41,297 nt of DNA from Roseimaritima sediminicola (GCF_009618275.1 NZ_WIAD01000054.1:1-41297), one strand, 5' to 3'. Positions 24,789 to 33,346 are shown, counted from the stretch's first letter. A program made the numbers and translations. Notes: a model not told the origin generated them from the sequence alone.

Positions 24789-25190
24789 CTAAACATATTC
24801 GCCTACGTCACATCCCCTGACGTTCGCCATGCCAATGTAAAAACACCGGTCAAGATACTCGCACATACTCGGATCAGTGTTTCCGCAACAACTTCCTTCG
24901 TCGCATTCGTACATCTTTGTTTGATAATGCAGCGCACTGCATGGCCCGCGCTTACTCAGGCCGAAACCATATGCACTATTGCTTACACAGGTTGGAGTGT
25001 CGAAAGCAAGAAGGACGCCGCTCACCCTCCAAGTTGCGCTTTCATAGCAACTCTCCGTGCAGTTCTCGACACCGCTTGCCATAACTGCAGAGACATCTGC
25101 ATTGAATGCGCCACAAGAGAACGTGACCACCACCCCACACAAGAAACAAAGGCCCATATTTAAAAGCTTTTGACACGCACTAGATAGCAT
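24789..25190 (-). CDS. Cassette A gene 1: small exported cysteine-rich protein
   Basis: The start at 25190 is supported by an AGGAGA ribosome site 8-9 bases upstream, giving 133 aa. The longer frame to 25334 has no such site. A hydrophobic N-terminal segment (LLNMGLCFLCGVVVTFSC) serves as signal peptide or anchor. The mature part has 10 cysteines in about 90 residues (ENCTESC, PTC, GPC, YECDEGSCC, CEYLDRC, RGC), an even number consistent with disulfides. Near the C-terminus it has CGNTDPSMC, which shares a C-x-[DN]-x5-C pattern with the otherwise dissimilar gene 1 products of cassettes B and C. I recognise no known family. Toxin, adhesin, signalling peptide and structural protein all remain possible. 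Confidence 0.65.
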   Translation of the reverse strand: MLSSACQKLLNMGLCFLCGVVVTFSCGAFNADVSAVMASGVENCTESCYESATWRVSGVLLAFDTPTCVSNSAYGFGLSKRGPCSALHYQTKMYECDEGSCCGNTDPSMCEYLDRCFYIGMANVRGCDVGEYV

Positions 25191-25357
25191 GCTTGTTCTC
25201 CTGGCAGTTATGGATATTAGGCCGAACCAACCCGCTCCGTTTGAAGAGCAATCGCCGGCACGCCTAGCTTTCGACGGTGACGACAAAATCCTCCCTATAC
25301 TCACAGGAGAGGAAACATTGAACGCCGGGAACACATATTACATCAGCATTTTGGTTG

Positions 25358-25668
25358 AATCAAATGGTCATGATGACCGTTTGAAGTTGAGCGATCTGAG
25401 AATCACGCCAAACCTGTCCACACGGTGGCAACGAAAGGCCACCATATCGGGCCAGCAGTTCGCCGATTACGTAAGTGCAGCCTCGGTGCTGGGCGAGAAA
25501 ATCACCGCGGCCGGTCTGCTTCGCGTGACCGGCCGTGGCAAGGACAAGAAAGGCAAGGTGTGTCGTGCCGAAGCGGCGAAGCCGCCGAGGGGCTTACATG
25601 CCGGCGATCCGGCGGATGCACTTGCAGACGATCCCGCTGTGGCCGACGAAGTCACTCAAGAAATATGA
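25358..25668 (+). pseudogene. ParB-like mobile-element protein, 5'-truncated copy
   Basis: From 25358 to about 25661 this repeats positions 34808-35111, the central part of the gene at 34567-35268 (SNGHDDRLKLSDL, RWQRKATISGQQFADYV, ITAAGLLRV, AAKPPRG, DEVTQ). The first 80 residues and the C-terminal 50 are missing. The frame is still open but has no proper start. It lies upstream of cassette A, divergent from it, and many substitutions separate it from the full gene. Confidence 0.8.
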
Positions 25669-25794
25669 TCCGTGAACAGTTACGAATGCCTGAAGCGAGA
25701 TTATCCGAAATCCTGGGCGCCAATGAGGCGAGCGCCGTGCAAGACGCGCAAGATTAATATGCCATCCGATTCAGGGCGTCAGATCAGTACAGTC

Positions 25795-25845
25795 CGCAGG
25801 GCGACACAGCCCCTGCCGGGGACGTCAGTCCCCGGTTGCTGGCGC
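25795..25845. repeat. Dispersed non-coding repeat next to the DUF1559 gene
   Basis: GGCGACACAGCCCCTGCCGG followed by a GGGGAC...GTCCCC hairpin-like segment and GGTTGCTGGCG. The same element occurs at about 21548-21588 and 22007-22047 in the tandem array, and a partial version lies at 38817-38840. Confidence 0.75.
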
Positions 25846-26075
25846 ATCACTTCGTCGTCGATGCCACCTCGCCGCCTCGTGCGCTGCCCAGCGCCTCCCA
25901 GACCTGACCATCGATCGTGTCGGCGATCTGGCCAACACTGCCGTCACAGCGGACCACATTCACCCCGCCGGGATGCGAGCTGCGCGACGCCATCCGCCGC
26001 GGCTGCGAGGCCCCCAGTTGGTCGCTGCAGGGCATTGACGGTTGCGAGGTGGGGACACATCCGCCGCCGGCCACC
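25830..26075. repeat. Direct repeat bordering cassette A, right copy
   Basis: This is the intact partner of 22614-22820. It contains the 3' end of the complete DUF1559 gene and 17 bp beyond its stop codon. Between the two copies lie 3009 bp carrying cassette A and the ParB-like fragment. Confidence 0.85.
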
Positions 26076-26830
26076 ACATCGATCTCGTCGGTGTTGGGTC
26101 GCAACGACGTCACGATCCCCGAGGCACCGCCCCACCAGGTCAACCCTCGCGAATCACCGGGCCGCCCCTGCAACACCTCCGCCGCCGCCAAGGTATTGCT
26201 CGTCCCATCGGTGATCGCTGCCAGGGAAACATTCCTGCCAAACCGATACGCAAACGCCGTGATCGGCTGGCCGGGCGTCGGTGAATCGATCGTTTCCGAT
26301 CGGGTGTAAGCGCGAAAGGGTGCTCCTAAGAACGGCACACCTTCGAACGCGGTTTGCGAATAAGTGGTATTGCCATAATTGACCGCATAATTGTGCTTGC
26401 TCATCCCTTCCGGCGTGGTCCCGTTGGAGTCACTCGGGCAGGTCAGAATGGCGATCCGCTGAGTCGTGACCGGCAGATTGACCGGATTGTCGTACCGCGG
26501 CCCGGGATCATGACCGCCGAAGTTCTGATACTGTTCGGCCAGTGCGGATTGTTCCATAAACGGCAAGACCGCCACCTGCCAGGTTCCCCAGCAACAGCCA
26601 TAGCGGCCGACGCCGCCTGGCAAGACGCCATGCGTTGATTCGTAATTCGCAAACGCCAGCCCCAGCTGCTTGAGGTTGTTGCGGCACTGCATGTTGCGAG
26701 CGGCTTCGCGGACCGCCTGCACTGCCGGCAACAGCAAGCCCATCAACACGGCGATGACCGCCAACACGACCAACAACTCGGTCAACGTGAACCCGCGCCG
26801 CTGCGATACCGTCGCCCTGGCGGGATTCAT
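25847..26830 (-). CDS. DUF1559 prepilin-like protein (H-x9-DG type)
   Basis: The start at 26830 (MNPARATVSQ) leads directly into the type IV pilin-like N-methylation signal RRGFTLTELLVVLAVIAVLMGLLLPAVQAVREAARN and avoids overlap with the upstream gene. Frames to 26911 or 26935 are possible. The 327-aa protein shows the DUF1559 hallmarks: the CRNNLKQLGLAFANYESTHGVLPGG segment, PFMEQ, ITDGTSNTLAAAEVLQG, and the C-terminal H-x9-DG motif (HPGGVNVVRCDG). Such proteins occur in very many copies in planctomycete genomes, and they are thought to be envelope or secreted pseudopilin-like proteins of unknown role. It is encoded 55 bp downstream of the GT39-like gene, same strand. Confidence 0.9.
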   Translation of the reverse strand: MNPARATVSQRRGFTLTELLVVLAVIAVLMGLLLPAVQAVREAARNMQCRNNLKQLGLAFANYESTHGVLPGGVGRYGCCWGTWQVAVLPFMEQSALAEQYQNFGGHDPGPRYDNPVNLPVTTQRIAILTCPSDSNGTTPEGMSKHNYAVNYGNTTYSQTAFEGVPFLGAPFRAYTRSETIDSPTPGQPITAFAYRFGRNVSLAAITDGTSNTLAAAEVLQGRPGDSRGLTWWGGASGIVTSLRPNTDEIDVVAGGGCVPTSQPSMPCSDQLGASQPRRMASRSSHPGGVNVVRCDGSVGQIADTIDGQVWEALGSARGGEVASTTK

Positions 26831-26885
26831 CCCGCTGGTCGCCCCCGCAGCCCCCGGGCTGTCCCACCGCTCCACTCCCGACGAC

Positions 26886-28613
26886 TCACCGCTCGGGAAT
26901 GTGGTAGACATACGTCGTGTAGGCAATTCGTTCATCAGGAACCAGCTCCAAAAAGCGTCGCAGGGGCATCCGCCGCATGTCCGGGTTTCCGCGTAAATAA
27001 TTCACAGAAATTAGATAGGTGCCGGGCGGGATAGGTTTGTCTTCTTCAATCGTCGGCTCGGTGAATTCCACTCCATAATCTTCGATCGGGTAAAAACTCC
27101 ACTGAGCGACTTTCGGCGACTCGTCCGCATGCGATTTTACCCATTCATCAACGTACAGCAAATTCTGCCCCCATTCCATGTTGCTGTCGATCAAGTGGAA
27201 ATGCCCATGATTCGGTCCGCCCGCCAACACGTTGAAATAGCACAGGCTGTGAGGATAGGTTCGCAGACTGGCGATCGGCCCCAGCACCAAAGCCGCCGCG
27301 CCCACCCCCAACCAAACCTTCGACGCACGCATACAGAAAACCGAACCAGCCAACAGAAAGACGAAAGGAAATGCCGGCATCACATAACGGATCCCCGCCC
27401 CAAAACCGGTTTGCAAACAAGCCGGTAAAAACAAGGCAACCGCCGGAAGGACCACAAAACATCCCACTTCCAGACGCCCGGGCGTTCGCCCCATGGCCCA
27501 GATGGCACTGCCGGTGATCACCAACACCCAGGTGCCGATCGGAACCTTGACCGCCACCACATACAGGTAGTACCACCACCAACTGTGGTCGTACCACTGA
27601 CCGCTAAGATAGGTTCGGATTCGTCCTCTGGAGTTTTCAAAATCAACCTTCTGCAGGTCCATGCCCTCGACCATCGGTGCCGGCAAGGGCACCGGGATGG
27701 AGTCCCAGATCGGTCCGTTCAGCCGGAACTGGCTGCCCGGCGAAGCATCTCCGACGAACGTCTTGCTGAAGAAACGGAAATCGCCCAAACGGGTGAACGA
27801 TCCGGCAAAGCCATAACCCCAATTGATCACATACAGCGAAACCAAGAACGCCAACGCCAAATGCCGCAGCCGCAGGACGACCTGCCGCTGCGGCTGAGCA
27901 TACCCGTGAATCAACGAAGCCAACACGATCACGGGAGGTAAGACGATGGCATTGGTCTTGGCCAGCAGCGCCAGGCCCAGCGTCGCACCGGCGGCCAGTG
28001 CCAGCGGCAATTGCGGCGCTCGGGACCAGCGCCAAAACAGGTAACATGTGGCCAGCGATAGGGCGGTCACGCCAACGTCGGCGTTGAGCATCTGGGCGTG
28101 CGCGAGAACGCTGGGACTGAAGCACCACAGGATCAGTGACGCCAGCCCCGCACCGGCTCCATACAACTGCTTGCCCCAAGAAAAACAAATCCACGCACCC
28201 AGCCAGGCAAAGGGCAGGCACGCCCAGCGTCCCAGGGTGAACAGCCAAAACGCCCGCTCGCTGTTGGCCTTGGCGAACTCCCGACCGGCCAGGTGTTCCA
28301 TGCGATGGCGGCTGTGCAGCGGCACCGCGTCCTGATCCAGTTCCGCGCCGGCCAAGACGACGGGAATCGCGGCGACCAGTCGCACCAGCGGCGGACTGAC
28401 TTTGCACAGTTCGAAATGGCCGTGTTTCCAGTGACTGACACCAGAAGCCAGGTATGCCGGCTCGTCGGCGATCGGGGAATGGCGGTAAGCCGACCAGCCG
28501 AGCATCAACGTGTAGAGGACAAAAACGACGGCAACCACAACGCCCAGCAATCTTGGACGACAATCGCGAGTCGGCCTTGCCGGCTGACCATCGGTGGAGG
28601 GCGAATCGTTCAT
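26886..28613 (-). CDS. GT39/ArnT-like polytopic membrane glycosyltransferase
   Basis: The ATG at 28613 was chosen over a GTG three codons upstream. The 575-aa product has a first membrane helix (LLGVVVAVVFVLYTLMLGWSAY), then the acidic first-loop motif IADEPAYLASG. Around ten hydrophobic segments follow to about residue 460, then a soluble periplasmic-type C-terminal domain (SNMEWGQNLLYVDEWV...). This is the plan of GT39/GT83 protein O-mannosyltransferase/ArnT-type enzymes, which use polyprenyl-phosphate sugars. It was probably divergent from the GT2 gene before cassette B intervened, and that GT2 type makes such lipid-linked donors. The acceptor is unknown. Confidence 0.8.
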   Translation of the reverse strand: MNDSPSTDGQPARPTRDCRPRLLGVVVAVVFVLYTLMLGWSAYRHSPIADEPAYLASGVSHWKHGHFELCKVSPPLVRLVAAIPVVLAGAELDQDAVPLHSRHRMEHLAGREFAKANSERAFWLFTLGRWACLPFAWLGAWICFSWGKQLYGAGAGLASLILWCFSPSVLAHAQMLNADVGVTALSLATCYLFWRWSRAPQLPLALAAGATLGLALLAKTNAIVLPPVIVLASLIHGYAQPQRQVVLRLRHLALAFLVSLYVINWGYGFAGSFTRLGDFRFFSKTFVGDASPGSQFRLNGPIWDSIPVPLPAPMVEGMDLQKVDFENSRGRIRTYLSGQWYDHSWWWYYLYVVAVKVPIGTWVLVITGSAIWAMGRTPGRLEVGCFVVLPAVALFLPACLQTGFGAGIRYVMPAFPFVFLLAGSVFCMRASKVWLGVGAAALVLGPIASLRTYPHSLCYFNVLAGGPNHGHFHLIDSNMEWGQNLLYVDEWVKSHADESPKVAQWSFYPIEDYGVEFTEPTIEEDKPIPPGTYLISVNYLRGNPDMRRMPLRRFLELVPDERIAYTTYVYHIPER

Positions 28614-28716
28614 CGTAAGCACGTCAGCAAAATCATTTCCGTAGCACGCTATAACAACACCCTCTCACGCAGGAGGAGGGTCGGGCTCTCAGGCCCGGGG
28701 AGGGCACCGGACACGT

Positions 28717-29133
28717 TTTTTCTTGCATTGTGATCGCCCTTGCCGGAGAATCCCCATCACACAGAGGGCAGGAATCGAAGGCCCCTCATTTCACAACCAT
28801 GAAATGCGGTAAGCGAATTGAATCATTACCAAAGCATCGGGGAAGTCGTCGCGTCGGCAGCCGAATCGACATCCAACCGCGGCAGGTCCAATCTAACCGT
28901 CGCCGTTCCGGTGTACAACGAAGCGGCGACCGTCTCACGACTGCTCGATCGCTTGTACGCCGAACCGACCAGCAAAGAAATTATCGTGGTGGACGATGGA
29001 TCGACCGATGACTCGGGGGCTTTGATTGCCGAGTGGATGCCGAAGCGAGAAAGTTTAAATTCGCAGACAACGCGGATCGTGCACCTGTCGCATCGAGCCA
29101 ATCGAGGCAAAGGCCGAGCGATTCGCACGGCCC
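28717..29133. repeat. Direct repeat bordering cassette B, left copy
   Basis: These 417 bp repeat 32368-32784 with only about four mismatches that I can see, clustered near 28981-29005. The repeat covers the upstream region of the GT2 gene and its first 105 codons. Homology starts at TTTTTCTTGCATTG and stops at GCACGGCCC. Confidence 0.9.
28818..29133 (+). pseudogene. 5' fragment of GT2 glycosyltransferase
   Basis: It encodes the first 105 residues of the intact enzyme at 32469-33305 (VAVPVYNEAATVSRLLDRLYAEP, VVDDGSTDDSGALI, HRANRGKGRAIRTA) from the same TTG start. It then runs into unrelated sequence until a stop near 29286. It lacks the DxD and acceptor-side parts, so it is inactive, but the promoter region upstream is complete. 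Confidence 0.85.
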
Positions 29134-29479
29134 ACCTATCACAGTCACCTGGACCTGCTTCCGCTCGGCAATGGCGTGACAAGTCGATTCATGGCCTGCG
29201 ACTACACTTAAAAAGCAACACTGCGACCAAGAACCTGGAAGCGAGTACGCTTTCCCAAAGACAACACCGAAGAGACCTGACCTGTTAAAATTGTCGACCC
29301 GCTAGAATTGTCGAATTTCTCGGCGACCGCACCTTGCCCCCCAGGAATATATATATACTGTTCCTGGCGCAAATGCTTCTCCTGCTTCGCAGCCTTCCAG
29401 GCTAATGCCAGCGAGCATACCCAGAGGTGTTGCGCCGGGTTCCGTAACATTTCTCCTACTCGCACATTGAGGGCAGGCA
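29134..29479. promoter_or_regulatory. Leader region of cassette B with a palindrome
   Basis: These 346 bp between the GT2 fragment and the cysteine-rich gene contain no gene I can support. They contain two AATTGTCGA copies (about 29288 and 29305). They also contain a perfect inverted repeat, CCAGGAA (29341-29347) and TTCCTGG (29361-29367), flanking an alternating TATATATATA tract. The palindrome could be an operator over a promoter or a transcript hairpin. Confidence 0.4.
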
Positions 29480-29791
29480 ATGCTTCGTTTCTTGGTTCCC
29501 GTTGCGATGCTATTTTCTCTGGGTTTTCACTGCATTTGCTACGCGGTAGAAACCCCGTACGTTAAGTCATGTAACAAAGCAACCGTCAAGTCCTGTGGTG
29601 AGTGGGAGGTGCCAGCAGAGAGCAGCGTTTGCGCCCCTTCTGGGGCGGCTGCCACATGCGTCTCAAGTACGACCGGAGGCACTTGTGTTGATGCGCAATA
29701 CTGGAATTACTGTTGGGACTCGGCGTACTGCGAGGGGTTCTGTGAGAACCACCCTACGGAGCAGTGCTTCGGCGGGGACCTTTACTGTTGA
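29480..29791 (+). CDS. Cassette B gene 1: small exported cysteine-rich protein
   Basis: The ATG at 29480 follows GAGGGCAG and starts a clear signal peptide (MLRFLVPVAMLFSLGFHCICYA, predicted cleavage before VET). The mature protein is about 80 residues with 10 cysteines (KSC, KSC, SVC, ATC, GTC, NYC, AYCEGFC, EQC and a C-terminal YC), ending directly in Cys. It contains CENHPTEQC, the C-x-[DN]-x5-C element also found in the cassette A and C counterparts. Overall it is Thr/Ser/Ala-rich and shows no membrane segment after the signal. It is the first gene of a three-gene plus-strand unit. No known family is recognised. The composition suggests a disulfide-stabilised secreted protein. Confidence 0.7.
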   Translation: MLRFLVPVAMLFSLGFHCICYAVETPYVKSCNKATVKSCGEWEVPAESSVCAPSGAAATCVSSTTGGTCVDAQYWNYCWDSAYCEGFCENHPTEQCFGGDLYC

Positions 29792-29810
29792 ATATCTGCA
29801 GTCAGTCTTC

Positions 29811-29834
29811 CTGCCGCCTATGAGATTGCGGCAG
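29811..29834 (+). promoter_or_regulatory. Hairpin between cassette B genes 1 and 2
   Basis: CTGCCGC (29811-29817) and GCGGCAG (29828-29834) form a perfect 7-bp stem with a 10-base loop, 20 bp beyond the stop codon of the cysteine-rich gene. No T tract follows, so it is more likely a 3'-end stabiliser or partial terminator than a full terminator. Confidence 0.45.
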
Positions 29835-30015
29835 TTCGGGGCTGTCGCCAGTTGTGACTGTTTGTGCCGTGCCCTAGCTTTGCAAGCAAGTTGATTGCAG
29901 GGTGGTGGCAATGCGGTGTTATTGACGCGTGTATGGCTTGGCTAGAGCGGGTTATGCTTCGTTTCTCTTCAACAGTTCTATCGCCTTCAATTAAGTAACC
30001 AGTGGGGCCGAGGAA

Positions 30016-31221
30016 ATGGGCGGGTTCAGTAGCGGGTCAATGCACAGGGTGGGGGCAGTGTTTATGGCGTCGGCCTTTGTAGGCGTTCAGACTCTGGTTT
30101 CGTTATGCTTGTCCAGCGTTGCGGTTGCCGCTGAAGACGATGGCTCAGGCAAATCCCGAGCAGCGGATCTATTGCTGCGGTGTGAGTCCACACTCAGGCA
30201 ACTGCCGAGGATCGACGCAGAAATAACGGTGACCCCACCGGACTCCGCTCCTTTCACGAAGTACCTGGACCTTTGGGAATACGGAGAGGGGCGTCAGTTC
30301 TATGAAAGGCAGTTCGTTCGGAGTGCGGACAGCGGTGACGGACAGAGCGTTCCGATCTCCCGTTTCTGTGCGGACACGGAAGCCCAGCGAGTTGCAAAAA
30401 TGACATCGAAGAACGCAGAACGCTTGAACGATCTGGGATTTCGGCCAGATGATGTGCGGTACCGCGCTCACATTCGCCCTATCGGCAAATGCCTACTTGA
30501 CTTGCAGCCTCCGCAGTATCTATTGCGCGTGTTTGGCTTCGATTTATACGCCATGTCTCCTTTGCAACTGTCGGAGATCGCATCGTCGGTCCGCTACACT
30601 GGCGATATATCGTCGGGAGGACGCAACTGTCCCGTTGTCGAACTCATCCCGCCGGCGTCGATCCCGCCGTCAACTTGTTCGAAGCTCACGTTAGTGCTGG
30701 ACCCTGCATACGGCTATCTGCCTCGCCACAGCATCAAGGAGTCGGTTACTCACGACGGCACGACTGTCTACGCAGAAAAAGAAGCCCTGCAGTTCGAGGA
30801 GGTTGGCGAAGGTGCTTTTCTGGCCACAGACGTCTCGACGCGTGACCGCACCGCAGGCAACATTCGTCAGTTAAGCCGTTTTCGCGTGACGCGAATAACG
30901 CACGCGGTAGCGGAGCCAAGAGGGTTGTCGCAGGTTTTTTTCCCTAATCAGCTCGTGCAGATCGTTGAGCAACCTTTCGACCCGGAGAACCCCAGTGTCG
31001 CTGACGGCGCTACTGCTGCAGTGCAGCTTGTTGACGAATCGGGCAAGCTTGGGAAAGTCTTTGAAGACCAGACGGAGCTGCAAGCCTTTATGCTAGAGAA
31101 GACACCAGTGCGGAACGCAGGACACAGGGTTAAGGTTTTGGCAACCGCGCTGACGCTGTTACTGATTAGTGCATTCGTGGCTTGGCGACTTCTGCGGCGA
31201 AGGCGTATCGCCGCTGCGTGA
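30016..31221 (+). CDS. Cassette B gene 2: secreted LolA-like protein with C-terminal membrane anchor
   Basis: The ATG at 30016 follows GAGGA. The 401-aa product has a signal peptide ending near SSVAVAAEDD. A LolA-like opening follows (AADLLLRCESTLRQLPRIDAEITV), then strands such as KYLDLWEYGEGRQFYERQF, and later LTLVLDPAYGYLPRHSIKES, a phrase typical of proteins with lipoprotein-sorting-like folds (a statement about substrate properties and profile). A C-terminal membrane helix (VLATALTLLLISAFVAWRLL) with tail RRRRIAAA completes it. The topology is the same as cassette A and C gene 2, although the sequences align poorly. The likely role is handling or anchoring the small cysteine-rich protein at the membrane, by inference from synteny only. 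Confidence 0.65.
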   Translation: MGGFSSGSMHRVGAVFMASAFVGVQTLVSLCLSSVAVAAEDDGSGKSRAADLLLRCESTLRQLPRIDAEITVTPPDSAPFTKYLDLWEYGEGRQFYERQFVRSADSGDGQSVPISRFCADTEAQRVAKMTSKNAERLNDLGFRPDDVRYRAHIRPIGKCLLDLQPPQYLLRVFGFDLYAMSPLQLSEIASSVRYTGDISSGGRNCPVVELIPPASIPPSTCSKLTLVLDPAYGYLPRHSIKESVTHDGTTVYAEKEALQFEEVGEGAFLATDVSTRDRTAGNIRQLSRFRVTRITHAVAEPRGLSQVFFPNQLVQIVEQPFDPENPSVADGATAAVQLVDESGKLGKVFEDQTELQAFMLEKTPVRNAGHRVKVLATALTLLLISAFVAWRLLRRRRIAAA

Positions 31222-31260
31222 CCGCATTTGTGATACGACCAATCAAGTGTGCGGAGAGCT

Positions 31261-32355
31261 ATGTACAGACGGGCTTATCAGGCAATCGGGCTTACGATTG
31301 CGTTTGCACTGCTAGGAAGCGGCGTACTTCGACTGCATTCGCTTCGCAATCTTGCGCACCAACAATGGCCTGCTATAGAAGGAGGGCAGGTGCTGCCCGA
31401 TGCGGTAATCGCAGGCCAAACGGTGGAGACGGTAAGGCAGCTATTGGTGCCTAAAGACAGGCGGTTCCGCTTGCTTGCTACCCACACCGACTGCGGCTGC
31501 ACCTCGCTCGCCATTGGAGCCACAACGGTCAATGGTCGGCACCTACCGCTAGCGCTCGAGACGGGTCGTCTGCCAATAAAGATAGTGTCGGATACCCACT
31601 TGAAGAGTGGGGATACAGCCATTGGCTACAGCCTCCTTATCGCTGATGAACACGGCAAACAGACCCGTCTAACCGACCGCTTCCAACTCAAGGTGCTCCC
31701 CTCTATCACGGCAAGCCCGAGAGATCTTAAGCTTAGTTTCGGTGAAAAACGGCAAGTAATTGTAACAAGCGCAACTGACTTGTCGCAGCTTACAGTCCGT
31801 GCCGCTCACCCAGACCTGATCCATGCATCGGAAGTCCAAGATATACGGCTGGACGATGCCAGCAATGCCTGGAAAGGCACCGTCGAGGTGACCGCAATTG
31901 GAACTTGCCGTAACAGTAAGGTATTCTCCTGGATCGATTTACTCCCCGAGCAGTCCAGCGTAGACCCCGGTAAGCTATCGGTGACTATGCTGCCAGAAAA
32001 TGGACTTCTTCTGTCCGCCCCTAAGTTGTGGATACCGCTCGATTATGGCGGCGGCTTTCCGGTCAGCCGAACAGTTTTTGTGCAGGCCATTAAGGCGGGC
32101 GACTTAACCGTGACAACCAACGCGATGGACGAGCACGTCGCGGTTAAAGTTGCCAGATTGGGCCCGAAGGCATGGAAGATGACTGTCTCTGTGCTTTCGT
32201 GGGAATGCGAGAGTTTCAACGTCGAACTGCGGCAGGGACGACGGGCCGCTTCATTGGCTGTAGAGGTGACTCAGCTTCCTGAGAACAGCAGCAAATCATC
32301 CGGACACCACCGCAAGACCTCCGAAAATCCACCGTCCTTGGCCTTCCCAAGTTGA
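31261..32355 (+). CDS. Cassette B gene 3: membrane-anchored DUF1573-like protein
   Basis: The ATG at 31261 has GGAG close upstream. A GTG at 31249 is possible. The 364-aa product has an N-terminal membrane anchor (AIGLTIAFALLGSGVL) followed by at least two Ig/ASH-like beta domains. The first carries the DUF1573 cysteine motif THTDCGCTSLAI (about residues 76-87). The second region (ITASPRDLKLSFGEKRQVIVTSATD) begins like another sandwich, and further strands continue to the Ser/His-rich end. It is separated from gene 2 by 39 bp. The DUF1573 assignment rests on the anchor plus CGC motif and on the clearer cassette C homologue. Confidence 0.65.
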   Translation: MYRRAYQAIGLTIAFALLGSGVLRLHSLRNLAHQQWPAIEGGQVLPDAVIAGQTVETVRQLLVPKDRRFRLLATHTDCGCTSLAIGATTVNGRHLPLALETGRLPIKIVSDTHLKSGDTAIGYSLLIADEHGKQTRLTDRFQLKVLPSITASPRDLKLSFGEKRQVIVTSATDLSQLTVRAAHPDLIHASEVQDIRLDDASNAWKGTVEVTAIGTCRNSKVFSWIDLLPEQSSVDPGKLSVTMLPENGLLLSAPKLWIPLDYGGGFPVSRTVFVQAIKAGDLTVTTNAMDEHVAVKVARLGPKAWKMTVSVLSWECESFNVELRQGRRAASLAVEVTQLPENSSKSSGHHRKTSENPPSLAFPS

Positions 32356-32367
32356 ACCCGGAAGGAG

Positions 32368-32784
32368 TTTTTCTTGCATTGTGATCGCCCTTGCCGGAGA
32401 ATCCCCATCACACAGAGGGCAGGAATCGAAGGCCCCTCATTTCACAACCATGAAATGCGGTAAGCGAATTGAATCATTACCAAAGCATCGGGGAAGTCGT
32501 CGCGTCGGCAGCCGAATCGACATCCAACCGCGGCAGGTCCAATCTAACCGTCGCCGTTCCGGTGTACAACGAAGCGGCGACCGTCTCACGACTGCTCGAT
32601 CGCTTGTACGCCGAACCGACCAGCAAAGAAATCGTCGTGGTGGACGATGGGTCGACGGATGACTCGGGGGCTTTGATTGCCGAGTGGATGCCGAAGCGAG
32701 AAAGTTTAAATTCGCAGACAACGCGGATCGTGCACCTGTCGCATCGAGCCAATCGAGGCAAAGGCCGAGCGATTCGCACGGCCC
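32368..32784. repeat. Direct repeat bordering cassette B, right copy
   Basis: This is the intact partner of 28717-29133, placing a complete upstream region directly in front of the full-length GT2 gene. The repeat begins 12 bp after the stop codon of cassette B gene 3. Confidence 0.9.
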
Positions 32785-33305
32785 TTGAGGTGGCCGAGGG
32801 AGATTATTTTTTAGTGCAGGATGCGGATCTAGAGCTCTGCCCATCGGCCTACCAATCGCTCCTGTCGCCGCTGACGGAGGGCGAAGTGGATTGGGTGATC
32901 GGGACGCGACAAGCCGACCGGCGACGCTTCCGCACGGCCCACCGCCTGGGACTGGCTCTGGTCAACTCCATGGTCCGCCTCTTGTATGGCTACCGGTTGT
33001 CGGACGCGGCCTGTTGTTACAAAGTCGCCGAAACCGAGCGGGTGCGCGCGATGCAGTTGCAGTGCGAGGGATTTGAGTTCTGTCCCGAGTTCGTTGCCAA
33101 AGCGGCCCGCTTGAACCTCACGGTGCGAGAGGTACCGGTGCAGTACACGCCGCGGCGGACGCAAGAAGGAAAGAAACTGCGGCTGGTATCCGACGGCCTC
33201 GAGTGCCTGGGCACGCTGATGCGGTACCGAAACTGGCAGCCAGAGTCCGGCCCTCCCGAAGCTTCGCGGGAAAACCTCACTGCATCCAAAGTATCCTCGC
33301 ACTGA
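32469..33305 (+). CDS. GT2 polyprenyl-phosphate sugar synthase (DPM1-like)
   Basis: The 278-aa protein from a TTG start is a GT-A fold family 2 enzyme: LTVAVPVYNEAATVSRLL, the nucleotide Asp in VVDDGSTDDSG, HRANRGKGRAIRTAL, and the metal-binding DAD in FLVQDADLELCP. Typical acceptor-side sequences are WVIGTRQADRRRF, YGYRLSDAACCYKV and FEFCPEFVAKAARLNLTVREVPVQYTPRR. It ends with a single-domain soluble C-terminus and has no membrane helices. This pattern matches dolichyl/undecaprenyl-phosphate mannose or glucose synthases. It would supply the lipid-linked sugar used by the GT39-like enzyme encoded beyond cassette B. The ATG-started frame overlapping it (from 32449) encodes nothing recognisable, which supports the TTG start. 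Confidence 0.85.
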   Translation: MNHYQSIGEVVASAAESTSNRGRSNLTVAVPVYNEAATVSRLLDRLYAEPTSKEIVVVDDGSTDDSGALIAEWMPKRESLNSQTTRIVHLSHRANRGKGRAIRTALEVAEGDYFLVQDADLELCPSAYQSLLSPLTEGEVDWVIGTRQADRRRFRTAHRLGLALVNSMVRLLYGYRLSDAACCYKVAETERVRAMQLQCEGFEFCPEFVAKAARLNLTVREVPVQYTPRRTQEGKKLRLVSDGLECLGTLMRYRNWQPESGPPEASRENLTASKVSSH

Positions 33306-33346
33306 ACAGCGATTCATCACCGGCGAAATACTCGACGAGTCAATCA

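Noticed and set aside
28730-29011. ATG-started frame upstream of and overlapping the GT2 fragment
   Set aside because: It overlaps the real GT2 coding frame, which starts at TTG. Its product is Arg/Ser-rich with no recognisable family.
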